Shown here piece by piece: positions 28,090 through 35,930 of a stretch of 64,000 nt of DNA. Positions within the stretch are counted from its first letter, which is position 1, and each line of letters opens with the position of its first letter. Source of the DNA: Benzoatithermus flavus (GTDB taxonomy: Bacteria > Pseudomonadota > Alphaproteobacteria > Geminicoccales > Geminicoccaceae); assembly GCF_037908215.1 (NCBI RefSeq), contig NZ_JBBLZC010000017.1:1-64000 (forward strand), written 5' to 3'. The notes under the pieces are model-generated. The model worked only from the letters and a program-made list of their open reading frames with translations, had not been told where the DNA came from and searched no databases. The position numbers and the translations under genes were made by a program.

Positions 28090-28224
28090 ATGAAGTGCAG
28101 CGAGCCACGTCCGCGGCCGGACGCGCCGTGCGTCCGCATCAAGGTGCCGAAGCGCCTGCGCTCCATCGTAGGCACCATCAAATGGACGAAGATCCTCGGC
28201 ACCAAGTGCCGGCGTACGGCCTAG
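28090..28224 (+). pseudogene. Tyrosine-recombinase N-terminal remnant beside tRNA-Glu
   Basis: A 44-codon frame reads RIKVPKRLRSIVGTIKWTKILGT, like the start of phage-type integrases (R-x-x-VP-x-xL-x-x-I-x-G-x-x-x-x-x-x-SLGT). It stops at a TAG, and no catalytic domain follows. The position just after a tRNA gene fits an old integration site. The match is short, so this is tentative. The following 196 bases (28225-28420) hold nothing else recognisable. Confidence 0.45.
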
Positions 28225-28420
28225 GCGAGGGGTCCCGCTCACCATCGCCCGGCCCGCGGGCGCGGGCTTCTGGGCGTGGGCCTTGGCGAGCTGCTCGATC
28301 CAGGCCTGGACGGCGGGGCGGGGACGGTGCACCCCGCGCGAGCCGCTCATGGCCAAAAAGCTGGCCGAGGCTATCGCTGCTCTTGACGTGACGCCGGCGC
28401 GCCGCCAAGTTCGTCATGTT

Positions 28421-28469
28421 GGGGATGGGGTTCCCCATAACCGCCCATGAGGGCTGATGACCCCTACCG
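28421..28469 (+). promoter_or_regulatory. Fluoride riboswitch (crcB motif)
   Basis: The aptamer of the crcB motif is complete. P1 is GGGG (28421-28424) with CCCC (28433-28436), enclosing the conserved AUG at 28425-28427. P3 is GCCC (28443-28446) with GGGC (28451-28454) on an AUGA loop. UGAUGA follows at 28455-28460, then CCUAC at 28463-28467. The pseudoknot pairs GGGU (28428-28431) with ACCC (28460-28463). These elements line up base for base with the known Thermotoga and Pseudomonas aptamers. It precedes an operon containing crcB and a DUF190 gene, which independently supports the call. Confidence 0.93.
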
Positions 28470-28498
28470 CTCGTGATCGGCGGTGGGAGTCCATGCGC

Positions 28499-28521
28499 AA
28501 CCCGCCGCGAGGCGGGTTTTT
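28499..28521 (+). terminator. Intrinsic terminator, expression platform of the fluoride riboswitch
   Basis: An eight-pair stem (AACCCGCC at 28499-28506 with GGCGGGTT at 28511-28518) on a GCGA loop runs into a T tract ending at 28521. CGGCGG at 28478-28483 can pair with CCGCCG at 28502-28507 and so act as an antiterminator. The layout implies transcription stops without fluoride and continues when the aptamer is bound. Confidence 0.8.
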
Positions 28522-28590
28522 GATTCCCGTCTCCGCGCTTGCGCTTGGTCCGCTCCCGCCTGGTCGGCAAGGGAATCGGAGGACCGCGCG

Positions 28591-29769
28591 ATGGGCAATG
28601 TCTGGCTGGTCTCCGCACTCTGGCTGGGATTGGCGCTCATAGCCTCGATCGTCTCGATCCGGGTCGCGATCTCGGTGGCGCTGATCGAGATCATGGTCGG
28701 CGCCGTCGCCGGCAACACGATTGGCCTCACCCTGACCGAATGGGTCAATTTTCTCGCCGGGTTCGGCGCGATCCTGCTCACCTTCCTGGCCGGCACCGAG
28801 ATCGACCCGCAGGTCGTCCGCCGGCATTTCCGCTCCAGCATGAGCATCGGCGCGGTGGGCTTTCTCGCCCCCTATCTCGGCGTCCTGCTCTACGCCCGCT
28901 ATCTCCTGGGCTGGCCGTGGCCGCAGGCGCAGATCGCCGGCATCTCGCTCTCCACCACCTCGGTCGCCGTGGTTTACGCGGTCATGGTCGAGACCGGGTT
29001 CAACAAGACCGAGATCGGCAAGATCATCCTCGCCGCCTGCTTCGTGAACGACCTCGGCACGGTGCTGGCGCTCGGCATCGTCTTCGCCCACTACGACCTC
29101 TGGCTGGCCCTGTTCGGCGCCCTGACCGCGGTGGCGCTCGCGTTGCTGCCGCGCTTCGCGCCGTGGTTCTTCAAGGCGGTCGGCCACCGCGTCAGCGAGC
29201 CCGAGACCAAGTTCGTGGCGCTGGTGCTGCTGGGCCTGGGCGGGATGGCGACGCTCGCCGGCAGCGAGGCCGTGCTGCCGGCCTATCTCGTCGGCATGGC
29301 GCTGGCGCCGTCCTTCCTCGCCGACCCCGAGCTGCCGCACCGGATGCGGATCATCGCCTTCACCATCCTCACCCCGTTCTACTTCCTCAAGGCCGGCTCG
29401 CTGGTCGACTTCACGGCGGTCGCCGCCGCGGCCGGGCTGATCGTCGTCCTCCTGGTCGTGAAGCTGGCCACCAAGTTCGTTGGCATTCTGCCGCTGACCC
29501 GGGCGTTCCGCTTCGAGCCCCGCGAGGGCATGTACACCACCCTCCTGATGTCCACGGGCCTCACCTTCGGCACGATCTCGGCCCTCTTCGGCCTGACCAA
29601 CGGCATCCTCGACCGGGCCCAGTACACGATCCTGGTCACGGCCGTGATCGGCAGCGCGGTGGTGCCGACGCTCATCGCCCAGCGCTGGTTCCAGCCGGCC
29701 TTCCAGCCGATCCGGGCCGAGATTCCACCCGGGGCGAAGGCTGCCCTCGATCGCCCCGCTTCCTCCTGA
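28591..29769 (+). CDS. Cation:proton antiporter (CPA2/KefB-like), fluoride operon
   Basis: This encodes a 392-residue membrane protein of about 11-12 helices, related to the Na+/H+ exchanger domain of CPA2 antiporters. The ion-site region reads SLSTTSVAVVYAVM and then CFVNDLGTVLALG, with an Asn-Asp pair near residue 152 where electrogenic antiporters have Asp-Asp. There is no C-terminal TrkA-type regulatory domain. ATG 28591 is preceded by GGAGGA. It is the first gene after the fluoride riboswitch and terminator. It could restore pH or cation balance under fluoride load, or itself move fluoride coupled to protons; sequence does not decide. Confidence 0.88.
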   Translation: MGNVWLVSALWLGLALIASIVSIRVAISVALIEIMVGAVAGNTIGLTLTEWVNFLAGFGAILLTFLAGTEIDPQVVRRHFRSSMSIGAVGFLAPYLGVLLYARYLLGWPWPQAQIAGISLSTTSVAVVYAVMVETGFNKTEIGKIILAACFVNDLGTVLALGIVFAHYDLWLALFGALTAVALALLPRFAPWFFKAVGHRVSEPETKFVALVLLGLGGMATLAGSEAVLPAYLVGMALAPSFLADPELPHRMRIIAFTILTPFYFLKAGSLVDFTAVAAAAGLIVVLLVVKLATKFVGILPLTRAFRFEPREGMYTTLLMSTGLTFGTISALFGLTNGILDRAQYTILVTAVIGSAVVPTLIAQRWFQPAFQPIRAEIPPGAKAALDRPASS

Positions 29770-29783
29770 TCACCAGCCCGACC

Positions 29784-31340
29784 ATGGCCGAGGAGCCCGT
29801 CACGATGACCTTCCACGGCATGCTGTACGAGCGACCAAGCGACGCATCGGCGGGCCAGGAGACCGGTGCGCCCGACTGTTTCGTCGACCTCAACCTCGAC
29901 CAGATCGTCGCCGCGGCCACCGCGGGCTACCGAGAATACGATCTGGAGCCGATCTTCCATACGCCGCTGACCGACGCCGGCACGGTGCGGTACCGCCAGG
30001 AGATCATGCAGGACCTCGAACAGGAGGACCTGCTCGCGCCCATCAAGCGCTTTGCCGCCGGCATGCGCGCCATGCGCGAGCATCTGGCCCGGGCCGGCAA
30101 ACTCTACTACAAGTATCAGAAGGAGGGGTGGCTCCTGGACGCCGCCGCGATTTACTGCGATGCCGTCGAGACCCTGGCCCAGGATCTGCTGGACGCCGAC
30201 CTGCGATCGCGCGGCTTCCTGGCCTTCCGCCGCTACCTCGTCGAGTACACGCGCTCCGACCGGTTCACTACCCTCGCGGCAGAGACACGGCAGCTCAAGG
30301 CCGAGCTTGCGGCGGTCCGCTACTGCCTGCTGATCAAGGGCAGCAGCATCCGGGCTCGCCGGTACGATGGCGAGCCCGACTACAGCGCCGAGATCGAGGG
30401 CATCTTCGACCGGTTCAAGCAGGGAACGGTCAAGAGCCATCTGGTCGAGCTCCCGACCTCGGACGACATGAACCACGTCGAGGCGGCCGTGCTGGAGCTG
30501 GTCGCCAAGCTGTACCCGGAGCTGTTCCAGCGGCTCGACGTCTTTTGCTCCGAGCACGTCGATAACGTCGACCCGGTCGTCCGCAGCTTCGACCGGGAGA
30601 TTCACTTCTATGTCGCCTACTTGGCGTATATCGCGCCGCTGCGGCAGGCGGGTCTGCCCTTCTGCTATCCGACCGTCTCCGCCACCGACAAGGAGGTCCG
30701 AAGCCGAGACGGCTTCGATCTCGCTCTGGCGAAGAAGCTCACCGCCGAAAGCGGCAGGATCGTTTGCAACGACTTCCACCTGAACGGCCGGGAGCGGATC
30801 CTCGTCGTCTCCGGCCCGAATCAGGGCGGCAAGACGACCTTCGCGCGGAGCTTCGGCCAGCTCCATTACCTGGCCCGCCTCGGCTGTCCGGTCCCGGGGC
30901 GCGAGGCGCGATTGTTTCTCTGCGACCGGCTGTTCACCCACTTCGAGCGCGAGGAGAGCATCGCGACCCTGCGCGGCAAGCTCGAGGACGATCTCGTCCG
31001 GATCCATCGCATCCTGCGCGAGGCGACGCCGCGCAGCATCGTCATCCTGAACGAGATCTTCAACTCCACGATGCTGCACGATGCGATCTTCCTGAGCCGG
31101 GCGATCATGGCGGAGCTGGTCCGGCTCGATCTCCTGGGGGTCTGGGTGACCTTCATCGAGGAGCTGGCCTCGGCGAGCGGGAAGGCGGTGAGCCTCGTCA
31201 GCACGATCGTCCCCGGCGATCCCGCCTCGCGCACCTACCGGATCATCCGCAAGCCGGCCGACGGCGTCTCCTACGCGATGGTGCTCGCCGAGAAGCACCG
31301 CCTCACCTACGACCGGATCGGGGAGCGCCTGGCGTCATGA
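29784..31340 (+). CDS. MutS-like ATPase, first of tandem pair
   Basis: This encodes 518 residues with a MutS core (clamp/lever-like helices) and a C-terminal MutS ABC ATPase. Walker A is SGPNQGGKTTFARS, and the Walker B region is SIVILNEIFNST. The mismatch-recognition and connector domains of true MutS are missing, as in the stand-alone MutS-like families. A start at 29805 (MTFHGMLYE) is also possible. It overlaps the next gene by four bases. The whole N-terminal half resembles DNA mismatch repair proteins only in its helical lever pattern, so a DNA role is inference. It lies in the fluoride operon. Confidence 0.82.
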   Translation: MAEEPVTMTFHGMLYERPSDASAGQETGAPDCFVDLNLDQIVAAATAGYREYDLEPIFHTPLTDAGTVRYRQEIMQDLEQEDLLAPIKRFAAGMRAMREHLARAGKLYYKYQKEGWLLDAAAIYCDAVETLAQDLLDADLRSRGFLAFRRYLVEYTRSDRFTTLAAETRQLKAELAAVRYCLLIKGSSIRARRYDGEPDYSAEIEGIFDRFKQGTVKSHLVELPTSDDMNHVEAAVLELVAKLYPELFQRLDVFCSEHVDNVDPVVRSFDREIHFYVAYLAYIAPLRQAGLPFCYPTVSATDKEVRSRDGFDLALAKKLTAESGRIVCNDFHLNGRERILVVSGPNQGGKTTFARSFGQLHYLARLGCPVPGREARLFLCDRLFTHFEREESIATLRGKLEDDLVRIHRILREATPRSIVILNEIFNSTMLHDAIFLSRAIMAELVRLDLLGVWVTFIEELASASGKAVSLVSTIVPGDPASRTYRIIRKPADGVSYAMVLAEKHRLTYDRIGERLAS

Positions 31341-32887
31341 AGGTCTTCCTGATGCACGAGGATCGGGACTTCGACCTCAAGGCCGCACCGCCGTGGAACG
31401 AGGCCGACCTGACCCAGGATCTGGAGCTCGGCACGCTCCTGGATGCGATGGCGCAGGGCGATCCGTTCCTACGCGAGGTCGCCAAGAAAGCGGTGCTGTC
31501 CGGCCTCACCGATCCCACGGCCATCCTCTACCGGCAGGCTGTGTTGCGCGACTGCCTGAGCAACCGTGGGCCCATCAGAGCAATCTATCGTCTGGCGGTC
31601 GAGGCGATCGCGGCCGAGCGCAAGCAGCATCTCGGGGTCTTCAGCGCTCATCCCGACGCGATCCTGCAGCGATCGGTCACCGTGGTGCGGATCTTTGTCA
31701 AGACGCTCAAGGCAATACGGGACATCGCCGACGAGCACGCCCCTTCGTTCGGGTCCGAAGGCTTCCGGCGGCTCGTCGCCACCCTCGATGCCGACATGGA
31801 CGATCGGTACTTCGCGACCGTGCAGGAGTGCCTGCGCGTGCTGCGGTTCCGCCGCGGCGTACTGGTCAGCGCCCGGCTCGGCAAGGGCAATCTCGGCATC
31901 GACTATGTGCTGCGCAAGCCGCACGAGCCGAAGGAGAGCTGGCTGGCGCGGCTCTTCGCCGACGGCCCGCCCACCTACACCTTCCACCTTCATCCGCGCG
32001 ACGAGGCCGGGGCTCGGGCGCTCTCCGAGCTGAGGCAGCGCGGGATCAACCTCGTTGCCAACGCGCTGGCGCAATCGGCCGACCACATCCTGAGCTTCCT
32101 CGAGGCGCTGCGGTCCGAGCTGGCCTTCTACATCGGTTGCATCAACCTGGACGAGCAGCTCGCGCTGCTGCGCCAGCCGACCTGCTTTCCCATCCCGCTG
32201 CCCGCGGACGAGCGCCGCCACACCTGCCAGAAGCTCTACGACGTCTGCCTGGCGCTGCGCACGCAGCGGCCCGTCGTCGGCAACGAGCTGCACGCCGACG
32301 GGAAAGGCCTCGTCGTCATCACCGGTGCCAACCAGGGCGGGAAATCGACCTTCCTGCGCAGCATCGGCCTCGCCCAGGTGATGATGCAGTGCGGCATGTT
32401 CGTGGCGGCGGAAGCCTTCAGCGCCAATGTCGCCTCGTGCGTCGTGACGCACTACAAGCGCGAGGAAGACCGCAGCATGCGCAGCGGCAAGCTCGACGAG
32501 GAGCTTGCCCGCATGAGCGCGATCGTGGACCGGCTCAGCCCGAACGCGCTGCTCCTGCTCAACGAGTCCTTCGCCGCCACCAACGAGCGCGAGGGCTCGG
32601 AGATCGCGCGGCAGATCGTCCTGGCCCTGGCCGAGCACGGCATCAAGATAATCTTCGTCACCCACCTCTACGCGTTCGCCCACGCCCTTCACGAGGCCGG
32701 CCTCGCCGGCGCCATGTTTCTCCGCGCCGAGAGGCGGGCCGATGGCGGCCGCAGCTTCAAGATCTGGGAAGGTGAGCCGCAACGGACGAGCCACGGCGAG
32801 GATCTGTACCGGCGCATCTTCGACGTACGAGCTGTTGAGCCGCCGGAGATCGGATCGCGCGAGCGGAGCCTCGAGCCGGCGGCATGA
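31337..32887 (+). CDS. MutS-like ATPase, second of tandem pair
   Basis: This encodes 516 residues of the same architecture as its upstream neighbour, with helical core and C-terminal MutS ATPase. Walker A is TGANQGGKSTFLRS, followed by a MutS-like QVMMQCGMFVAAEAFSAN, then EEDRSMRSGKLDEELARM and Walker B LLLLNESFAATNEREG. It is closer to canonical MutS in the ATPase than the first copy is. The two coupled genes of nearly equal length suggest a heterodimer, like the asymmetric MutS dimers, but this is inference. The start overlaps the previous stop as ATGA. Confidence 0.85.
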   Translation: MKVFLMHEDRDFDLKAAPPWNEADLTQDLELGTLLDAMAQGDPFLREVAKKAVLSGLTDPTAILYRQAVLRDCLSNRGPIRAIYRLAVEAIAAERKQHLGVFSAHPDAILQRSVTVVRIFVKTLKAIRDIADEHAPSFGSEGFRRLVATLDADMDDRYFATVQECLRVLRFRRGVLVSARLGKGNLGIDYVLRKPHEPKESWLARLFADGPPTYTFHLHPRDEAGARALSELRQRGINLVANALAQSADHILSFLEALRSELAFYIGCINLDEQLALLRQPTCFPIPLPADERRHTCQKLYDVCLALRTQRPVVGNELHADGKGLVVITGANQGGKSTFLRSIGLAQVMMQCGMFVAAEAFSANVASCVVTHYKREEDRSMRSGKLDEELARMSAIVDRLSPNALLLLNESFAATNEREGSEIARQIVLALAEHGIKIIFVTHLYAFAHALHEAGLAGAMFLRAERRADGGRSFKIWEGEPQRTSHGEDLYRRIFDVRAVEPPEIGSRERSLEPAA

Positions 32888-32923
32888 CGCCGCCGGGGGC
32901 TCAAGCAGAAGGTCCCGACCCCC

Positions 32924-33358
32924 ATGCAGCAAGGTGCACCTTATCGAAAGATCCTGATCGCCAACGACGGCTCGGACGGCGCACGCAAGGCGCTGCTGGC
33001 GGCGATCGAGCTCGCCAAGCTGTGCGGGGCGGAGCTGCACATGGTCTCGGTCGAGGAGCTGCCGAGCTTTGCCAGCTCGGTCGACGAGATCGTCGAGGAG
33101 AAGAAGGAGCAGAACCGTCGCTTCGCTCGGGTCATCCGGGACGCATGCCGCACTGCCTCGGCGGCAGGGGTCCAGCTCTCACCATGGCTGCTTGCCGGTC
33201 ATACCGTGCCCATCATCGCCGGCCTGATCGAGCGCGAGAGCTTCGATCTCCTGGTGATCGGCTTCATGGGCCACAGCGCCCTCTACAGCCGCCTGATCGG
33301 CAGCACGACCGACCGTCTCGTGGATCTGGCGCCATGTCCGGTCCTGGTGGCCAAGTGA
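32924..33358 (+). CDS. Universal stress protein (UspA family)
   Basis: This is a 144-residue single-domain Usp. The first strand is YRKILIANDGSDGARKAL. The ATP-binding pattern G-x2-G-x9-G-S/T is present in GFMGHSALYSRLIGSTTDRL, ending DLAPCPVLVAK. It probably binds ATP and acts in the cytosol. AGAAGGT lies before ATG 32924. It is part of the fluoride-riboswitch operon, and its stop overlaps a possible GTG start for crcB. Confidence 0.9.
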   Translation: MQQGAPYRKILIANDGSDGARKALLAAIELAKLCGAELHMVSVEELPSFASSVDEIVEEKKEQNRRFARVIRDACRTASAAGVQLSPWLLAGHTVPIIAGLIERESFDLLVIGFMGHSALYSRLIGSTTDRLVDLAPCPVLVAK

Positions 33359-33429
33359 TCGAGCCGCGTACCAGGACGGCACGGGACGCCGCCCGCGCCC
33401 GTCTCCGGGCGCGTGTTGCCCGCCGCTGG

Positions 33430-33837
33430 ATGGCGACCGTGACGACCTATTTCTGGATCGCGTGCGGCAGTGCCCTCGGGGGCATGAGCCGCTTCTGGTG
33501 CTCGGGCTTCGTGGCCAAGCGCTTCGGCGGCACCTTCCCGTGGGGTACGATGCTGGTCAACGTCGTCGGCTCGTTCATCATCGGCTTCTTCGCCACGCTC
33601 ACCGGACCCGACGGCAGGCTGCTCGTGAGCCCCAATGCCCGCCAGTTCGTCATGGTCGGCATCTGCGGCGGCTACACCACCTTCTCCTCGTTCAGCCTGC
33701 AGACCTTGAGCCTGCTGCGCGACGAGGAATGGCTGCTCGCCGGGCTCAACATCGTGCTCTCGGTCGTGCTCTGCATGCTTTCGGTCTGGCTCGGCCACGT
33801 GGCCGCGAGCAACCTCAACGAGCTTCAAGGAGCGTGA
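33430..33837 (+). CDS. crcB: Fluoride channel CrcB/Fluc
   Basis: This encodes a 135-residue protein with four membrane helices, a dual-topology fluoride channel that lets fluoride leave the cell. Conserved elements are GGMSRF (Arg21), GTMLVNVVGSFIIGF with the pore asparagine Asn44, and GICGGYTTFSSFSLQT containing the phenylalanine box and the TTFSS track. ATG 33430 matches the family N-terminus. A GTG at 33355, overlapping the uspA stop as GTGA, would add 25 arginine-rich residues and is the alternative start. One copy implies a homodimer. Confidence 0.93.
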   Translation: MATVTTYFWIACGSALGGMSRFWCSGFVAKRFGGTFPWGTMLVNVVGSFIIGFFATLTGPDGRLLVSPNARQFVMVGICGGYTTFSSFSLQTLSLLRDEEWLLAGLNIVLSVVLCMLSVWLGHVAASNLNELQGA

Positions 33838-33840
33838 GCC

Positions 33841-34191
33841 ATGATGATCCCGCGTAGCGCCATGCTCTTGCGCATCTTCATCGGCGAGAGCGACCGCCAT
33901 GGTCACCGACCGCTCTACGAGGCGATCGTGATGAAGGCGCGGGAAGCGCACCTCGCCGGTGCGACCGTGCTGCGCGGGCCGATGGGCTTCGGCCATTCGA
34001 GCCGGCTGCACACGGCGAAGATCCTGCGCCTGTCCGCCGATCTGCCGCTGGTGATCGAGATCGTCGACAGCGAGGACAAGATCGCCGGGTTCCTGCCGGC
34101 GCTGGAGCCCATGATCGGCAGCGGGTTGGTCACCACCGAGAAGGTGCAGGTGATCCAGTACGGTCCCGATACGGTGAGTCCCGTTCCTTGA
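33841..34191 (+). CDS. DUF190 (PII-like) protein
   Basis: This is a 116-residue protein of DUF190, a PII-like fold found very often next to crcB. LLRIFIGESDRHGHRPLYEAIV, AREAHLAGATVLRGPMGFGH and LPLVIEIVDSEDKI are the family pattern. It starts three bases after the crcB stop. By analogy to PII proteins it may bind a nucleotide and gate or sense the fluoride channel; this has not been shown to my knowledge. Confidence 0.9.
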   Translation: MMIPRSAMLLRIFIGESDRHGHRPLYEAIVMKAREAHLAGATVLRGPMGFGHSSRLHTAKILRLSADLPLVIEIVDSEDKIAGFLPALEPMIGSGLVTTEKVQVIQYGPDTVSPVP

Positions 34192-34625
34192 GAGCCGCCC
34201 TTTCTTCCTGGCAGTTCTGGGCGCTGCTGTCGGCCGCCTTCGCGGCGCTCACCGCCATCTTCGCCAAGGTCGGGGTGGAGAACGTCAACGCGGACCTCGC
34301 GACCTTCATCCGCACCATCGTGATCCTGCTCGCGCTCGGCGCCATTCTGGTCGCCACCGGCCAGTGGCAGCCGCTCGGCTCGATCTCGTGGCGCAGCTAT
34401 CTCTTTCTCTTGCTCTCCGGTGTCGCGACGGGTGGGTCGTGGGTCTGCTATTTCCGGGCGCTCAAGCTCGGCGATGCGGCGCGGGTCGCCCCGGTCGACA
34501 AGCTGAGCGTCGTGCTGGTCGCCCTGTTCGGGGTCGCTTTTCTCGGCGAGCGGCTTTCTGCCCCGAACTGGCTCGGTGTGGTCCTCGTCGCTACCGGGGC
34601 GGTGCTCCTGGCCTGGAAAGGATGA
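34188..34625 (+). CDS. Small EamA/DMT family transporter
   Basis: This encodes a 145-residue membrane protein with five hydrophobic helices, the single EamA-domain form. Typical parts are FAALTAIFAKVGVENV, ALKLGDAARVAPVDKLSVVLVALFG and GERLSAPNWLGVVLVATGAVLLAWKG. The start appears to be TTG 34188, overlapping the DUF190 stop. That coupling makes it the last gene of the fluoride operon. Its substrate is unknown. Small DMT proteins usually pair, so it may work as a homodimer. Confidence 0.8.
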   Translation: MRAALSSWQFWALLSAAFAALTAIFAKVGVENVNADLATFIRTIVILLALGAILVATGQWQPLGSISWRSYLFLLLSGVATGGSWVCYFRALKLGDAARVAPVDKLSVVLVALFGVAFLGERLSAPNWLGVVLVATGAVLLAWKG

Positions 34626-34647
34626 CCGCCGGAAACGGATAGGAGGA

Positions 34648-35225
34648 CATGTCGCGCAGGTGGACGGCGCCGGGCTGATCGGCGAGATCTGCGGCGCCGT
34701 GCTCGCGCCCGAGCGCTGGCCCGCGACGCTGGAGCATCTCGGCGGGCTCGTCGCACCCCCCTTCACCTACGGCTACAAGTCGCACCAGAAGTCGGGCGGC
34801 GGCAACCATCTGCCCGGCACGACGAGCCTCGACGGGGCGACGCTGGTGGCGGCCTTGCGCGACGTGATGAAGGAGTTCGTCCGCCACGGCGCGCGCCGGC
34901 TCGTGCTGGTCAACGGTCATTATGAGAATTCCTGGTTCATCGTCGAGGCGATCGACCTGGCGCTGCGCGAGCTGCGCTGGGACGGTATCCGCGACGTCAA
35001 GGTGGTCGTGCTCTCCTATTGGGACTTCGTGGGCGAGGCGACGATGGTACGGCTCTACCCGGAAGGCTTTCCGGGCTGGGCGGTCGAGCACGGCGGTGTG
35101 CTCGAGACCTCGCTCATGCTGGCGCTGCACCCGCAGCTCGTGGTGCTGGAGCGCGCCATCGATCAGGCGCCGGCGAGCTTCCCGCCCTACGAAGTCTATC
35201 CCGTGCACCCCGAATGGACCCCGCC
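34648..35225 (+). pseudogene. Creatininase family protein, truncated at both ends
   Basis: From about 34730 the frame reads VAPPFTYGYKSHQKSGGG and PGTTSLDGATLVAALRDV, then VLVNGHYENSWF and AVEHGGVLETSLML, a clear creatinine amidohydrolase family core. The first 45 or so residues, which carry the HGPHLP metal ligands, are missing. An ATG at 34648 after AGGAGG opens MSRRWTAPG and then hits TGA, so it may be the old start. At about 35225 the sequence switches into the antisense strand of a creatinase gene. The gene cannot make an active enzyme. Confidence 0.75.
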
Positions 35226-35801
35226 CTCGGGCACGCCCGCCTTCGCCGCCTCGACGCAGGCCCAGCCGCCGACGTCGCAGATCCGGGCCCCCTCGCGGAT
35301 CAGCTTGTGCTCTTCGGCCGACTTGATCGTCCGCATCCACATGGTCGCCTGGCCGACATCGACCAGCTCGACCCCTGGCAGCGCCTCCTCGAGCTGGCGC
35401 CGGAGGTCGATGCTGACATGGTCGAACTCGATGCCGAGCCGCCGCACACCCTTGGTGAGCTGCTGGACGGCGCGGAAATAATTGTCCTTGCGCCAGTCGG
35501 TGTAGGTGACGTTGTCGCCGTAGGTGCGCCGCCAGGGCTGGCCGCCGTCGATCGCGGCCGAGATCGTCGTGGCCTTCTGGTGATCGATGACGAGGCCGTA
35601 CTTGCGGCCGAAATAGCAGTAGAGGAAGCCGGAATAGTAGCAGATGTTGTGGTAGGAGGTGAACAGGCAGGCGTCGATGCCCTTGTCGGCCATGTAGCCG
35701 CGGATCTTGTCCTGACGCCGCTGCATCTCCGCATCGGAGAACGGCGAGAACGACTTCTCGCCATTGTGCCACTGCGTGACATGAATCATGTCGTCCAACA
35801 T
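35222..35801 (-). pseudogene. Creatinase (M24 family), N-terminal half only
   Basis: From ATG 35801, five or six bases after GGAGGT, the protein reads MLDDMIHVTQWHNGEKSF, RRQDKIRGYMADKGID, then YHNICYYSGFLYCYFGRKYG and TMWMRTIKSAEEHKLIREG. This is the N-terminal domain of creatinase-type M24 proteins, about 190 residues. The catalytic pita-bread domain is lost at the junction with the creatininase fragment. A short in-frame tail (VHSGCTG) leads to a stop at 35196 within that fragment. Confidence 0.78.
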
Positions 35802-35930
35802 GCGATACCTCCGGCTCTCGTCCATGCTCGGGATGGTTGTCTGGTCGAGCCGATCCTAGAGCGGAGCCGGGAATAAGCAGAATTTGTTCTTATGATGGCG
35901 GCATAACCGGCGCCGATCCGCGGACCCGGA

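Noticed and set aside
28383..28412. Promoter for the fluoride operon with TTGACG at 28383
   Set aside because: No acceptable -10 box lies at 16-18 bases, so the promoter is not called, though one must lie upstream of the aptamer.
28225..28420. Possible transposase or integrase continuation
   Set aside because: Short frames on both strands (for example AVQAWIEQLAKAHAQ on the minus strand) gave no convincing family match.
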